Shown here: positions 5,012-6,025 of the stretch, piece after piece
Layout of the letters: every line of letters begins with the position of its first letter
Position numbering within the stretch: the first letter of the stretch is position 1
Assembly: GCA_003641415.1 (NCBI GenBank)
Contig: QNAG01000172.1
Location: forward strand, 1 to 6,025
Direction: 5' to 3'
Origin: Candidatus Zixiibacteriota bacterium
Lineage (GTDB): Bacteria; Zixibacteria; MSB-5A5; GN15; FEB-12
Length of the DNA stretch: 6,025 bases
Program-made: the position numbers and the translations under genes
The notes under the pieces: model-generated
The model's input: only the letters and a program-made list of their open reading frames with translations
Told to the model about the DNA's origin: nothing
Database searches by the model: none

Positions 5012-5536
5012 TCAGATATCGAGCAATTTTATATTTTCTTCCTCGAGAATTGCATTTGCTCCAGTCTTTCTTTCCATCGGAAGCGTAATTCTCAGCCCAT
5101 TTTCCGTTGTGAATTTATCTATTTCCCTGAAAAGTTCGTTGATTTTTTCGAGAATTTTCGCATACCCTTCAACGTTTGGCACGGTATAGAGATGAATTCC
5201 TCTTCTCACCACAACGGTTTTTATTCCTTCTTCTTTCAGAGCTTTTCCGTTCCCGTATAGCAAGGCTTTTATTCTGTTCACGTCTTGATACCAGTCGTCT
5301 ATGATTTTTTTATGTTCCTCGAAAATCGGAATGCTGTTGATGAGTGAAACGATTGCTCCAAGGCACTGCATTATCTTTTTCCTCTTTTCTATCGGGTCAG
5401 CGGAAATCGAGACGAAATACTCGGTTTCGCCTATTATCTCGCTTACTCGGTGTATCTTTCTTGTGATCAAAATCTTCTCGTATTCCTTTACCCAATCCTC
5501 TGAAATCATTCTATTTCTTCCGTATCCACCTCTCAT
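5012..5536 (-). CDS. hypothetical 174-aa protein
   Basis: I choose ATG 5536 because GAGGTG (5549-5544) lies 7 nt upstream. A TTG at 5551 would add five residues but is part of that ribosome site, and a later ATG at 5509 has its nearest site 16 nt away. The start gives a 26-nt overlap with the upstream membrane-protein gene. The protein is soluble and mostly helical: helices at about 7-40, 45-95 (ending near the DDWYQDVNRIKALL segment) and 120-140, with short strands (IKTVVVRRGIHLYTV, LRITLPME). There are no motifs, cysteine clusters or membrane segments I can name. It sits 9 nt upstream of the ATPase gene, and close pairing with it suggests a partner or regulator of that ATPase, but that is inference from position. 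Confidence 0.8.
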   Translation of the reverse strand: MRGGYGRNRMISEDWVKEYEKILITRKIHRVSEIIGETEYFVSISADPIEKRKKIMQCLGAIVSLINSIPIFEEHKKIIDDWYQDVNRIKALLYGNGKALKEEGIKTVVVRRGIHLYTVPNVEGYAKILEKINELFREIDKFTTENGLRITLPMERKTGANAILEEENIKLLDI

Positions 5537-5822
5537 GTTCGTGCACCTCAAGGGATTTTTTCACGGCAAGAGCGGAAAGATAAAAAAGCGAAACGAAAAC
5601 GAAAAATAACCCGATGTGGTATATCTGGCTTCCTGAGAACTTAAAGAACAAATTCTGGGCAAAAATTTCAATTTTAAAAAGCTTAAGGTATTCGAGGTTG
5701 CCAATGCTCGCACCTATATCCATGAGCCACAAGCCTATCACTCCGAGCATCGAAAAAAGAACGATGGAATAAATCGTGTCGAAATAAGTCCACTTAAATC
5801 GTTTTTTCAATTTTAAAACCAT
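5511..5822 (-). CDS. small two-helix membrane protein, 103 aa
   Basis: Start ATG 5822 overlaps the integrase stop by one base (TAATG) and follows GAGGTGG (5833-5827) by 4 nt. A basic N-terminus (KLKKRFK) leads into hydrophobic segment 1 at about 15-37, a middle region with LEYLKLFKIEIFAQNLFFKF, and segment 2 at about 66-86. The tail is charged (EVHEHERWIRKK). Both termini are basic, so both likely face the cytoplasm. I do not recognise the family. Its place between an integrase and an ATPase with a 174-aa partner would suit a membrane component of virion assembly or of a DNA-translocation complex, but this is inference. The C-terminal tail encodes part of the next gene's ribosome site. Confidence 0.78.
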   Translation of the reverse strand: MVLKLKKRFKWTYFDTIYSIVLFSMLGVIGLWLMDIGASIGNLEYLKLFKIEIFAQNLFFKFSGSQIYHIGLFFVFVSLFYLSALAVKKSLEVHEHERWIRKK

Positions 5823-6025
5823 TAAACCACCTCTTTTCCGATTTTTTCGGCAACGGTTTTTCTTATTTCCTCACGGGTTAATTCGGAAAGATACCTTTCC
5901 GTCGTGGCAATCGAGGCATGACCCACGAATTCCTTCGCATAGACTATGTTTCTCGTTTCTTTCAGAATCCAGTTTATCACGGCTCGGCGGATGTTGTGAC
6001 TCTGCATCAATCGCCTTGCCAGATC
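5822..6025 (-). CDS. tyrosine recombinase/integrase, C-terminal part (5' end outside window)
   Basis: The frame is open to the window edge and encodes the last 67 residues. It holds the C-terminal catalytic motifs of tyrosine recombinases: HxxR in SHNIRRAV (H10, R13 of the fragment), the histidine of FVGHASIATTERY (H36), and the nucleophilic tyrosine Y45 in TTERYLS. The upstream first Arg and Lys are beyond the edge. The family cuts and rejoins DNA through a 3'-phosphotyrosine link and integrates or excises elements; XerA/XerC-D-like resolution is the alternative. The usual His after HxxR (HxLRH) is replaced by Arg. Stop TAA 5824-5822 overlaps the next start, so the integrase heads a leftward operon with the membrane protein and ATPase genes. 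I found no attachment site in the visible part. Confidence 0.88.
   Translation of the reverse strand, partial: DLARRLMQSHNIRRAVINWILKETRNIVYAKEFVGHASIATTERYLSELTREEIRKTVAEKIGKEVV

Noticed and set aside
1..6025. Known defence or toxin-antitoxin system
   Set aside because: No nuclease, reverse transcriptase, methyltransferase, Cas, Argonaute or toxin motif is visible; the small winged-helix and zinc-ribbon genes are not paired with a recognisable toxin.

Overview
The window looks like part of an integrated virus or plasmid from a thermophilic euryarchaeon. The domain assignment rests on strong archaeal-type Shine-Dalgarno sites (GAGGTGA or GGAGGTGA) 4-8 nt before almost every start, free use of GTG and TTG starts, very tight gene packing, purine-rich (GAA, AAA, AGA) sense strands, and product types. 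The mobile-element call rests on a tyrosine-recombinase C-terminus, an FtsK/HerA-like ATPase, many tiny zinc-ribbon and winged-helix proteins, and small membrane proteins. The exact host lineage (for example Archaeoglobales or Thermococcales) cannot be fixed from the sequence alone. I see no tRNA, rRNA, CRISPR array, insertion sequence or rearranged gene.

Rightward block (1-3958, + strand), 11 genes in one apparent operon: the end of a phage-type protein with a GIGDGR...GFGRF tail; a 28-aa peptide; an 84-aa unknown; a 61-aa zinc ribbon; a winged-helix protein; a double zinc-ribbon protein with a second start signal inside it; a 118-aa membrane protein with an HExxH metallopeptidase motif; a 455-aa GT-C membrane glycosyltransferase; a 158-aa unknown; a second winged-helix protein; and a 93-aa three-helix membrane protein. 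Most neighbours overlap by 4-32 nt, so translation is probably coupled along the whole chain.

Leftward block (6025-3887, - strand), 4 genes: tyrosine recombinase (5' part outside the window), a 103-aa two-helix membrane protein, a 174-aa unknown, and a 371-aa P-loop ATPase with a C-terminal helix-turn-helix and acidic tail. These are also tightly packed.

The two blocks converge and overlap by 72 nt (3887-3958). There, in exact codon register, the last membrane helix of the rightward block lies opposite the acidic tail of the ATPase. No promoter is convincingly visible, so both transcripts probably begin outside the window.

Working model (inference): the leftward genes handle integration and an ATP-driven DNA or membrane step such as packaging. 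The rightward genes combine regulators (winged helix, zinc ribbon) with a membrane/surface module (metallopeptidase-like protein plus GT-C glycosyltransferase) that could modify virion or host-surface glycoproteins. The most notable points are this protease-glycosyltransferase pair, the internal start in the double zinc-ribbon gene, and the in-register antisense overlap.
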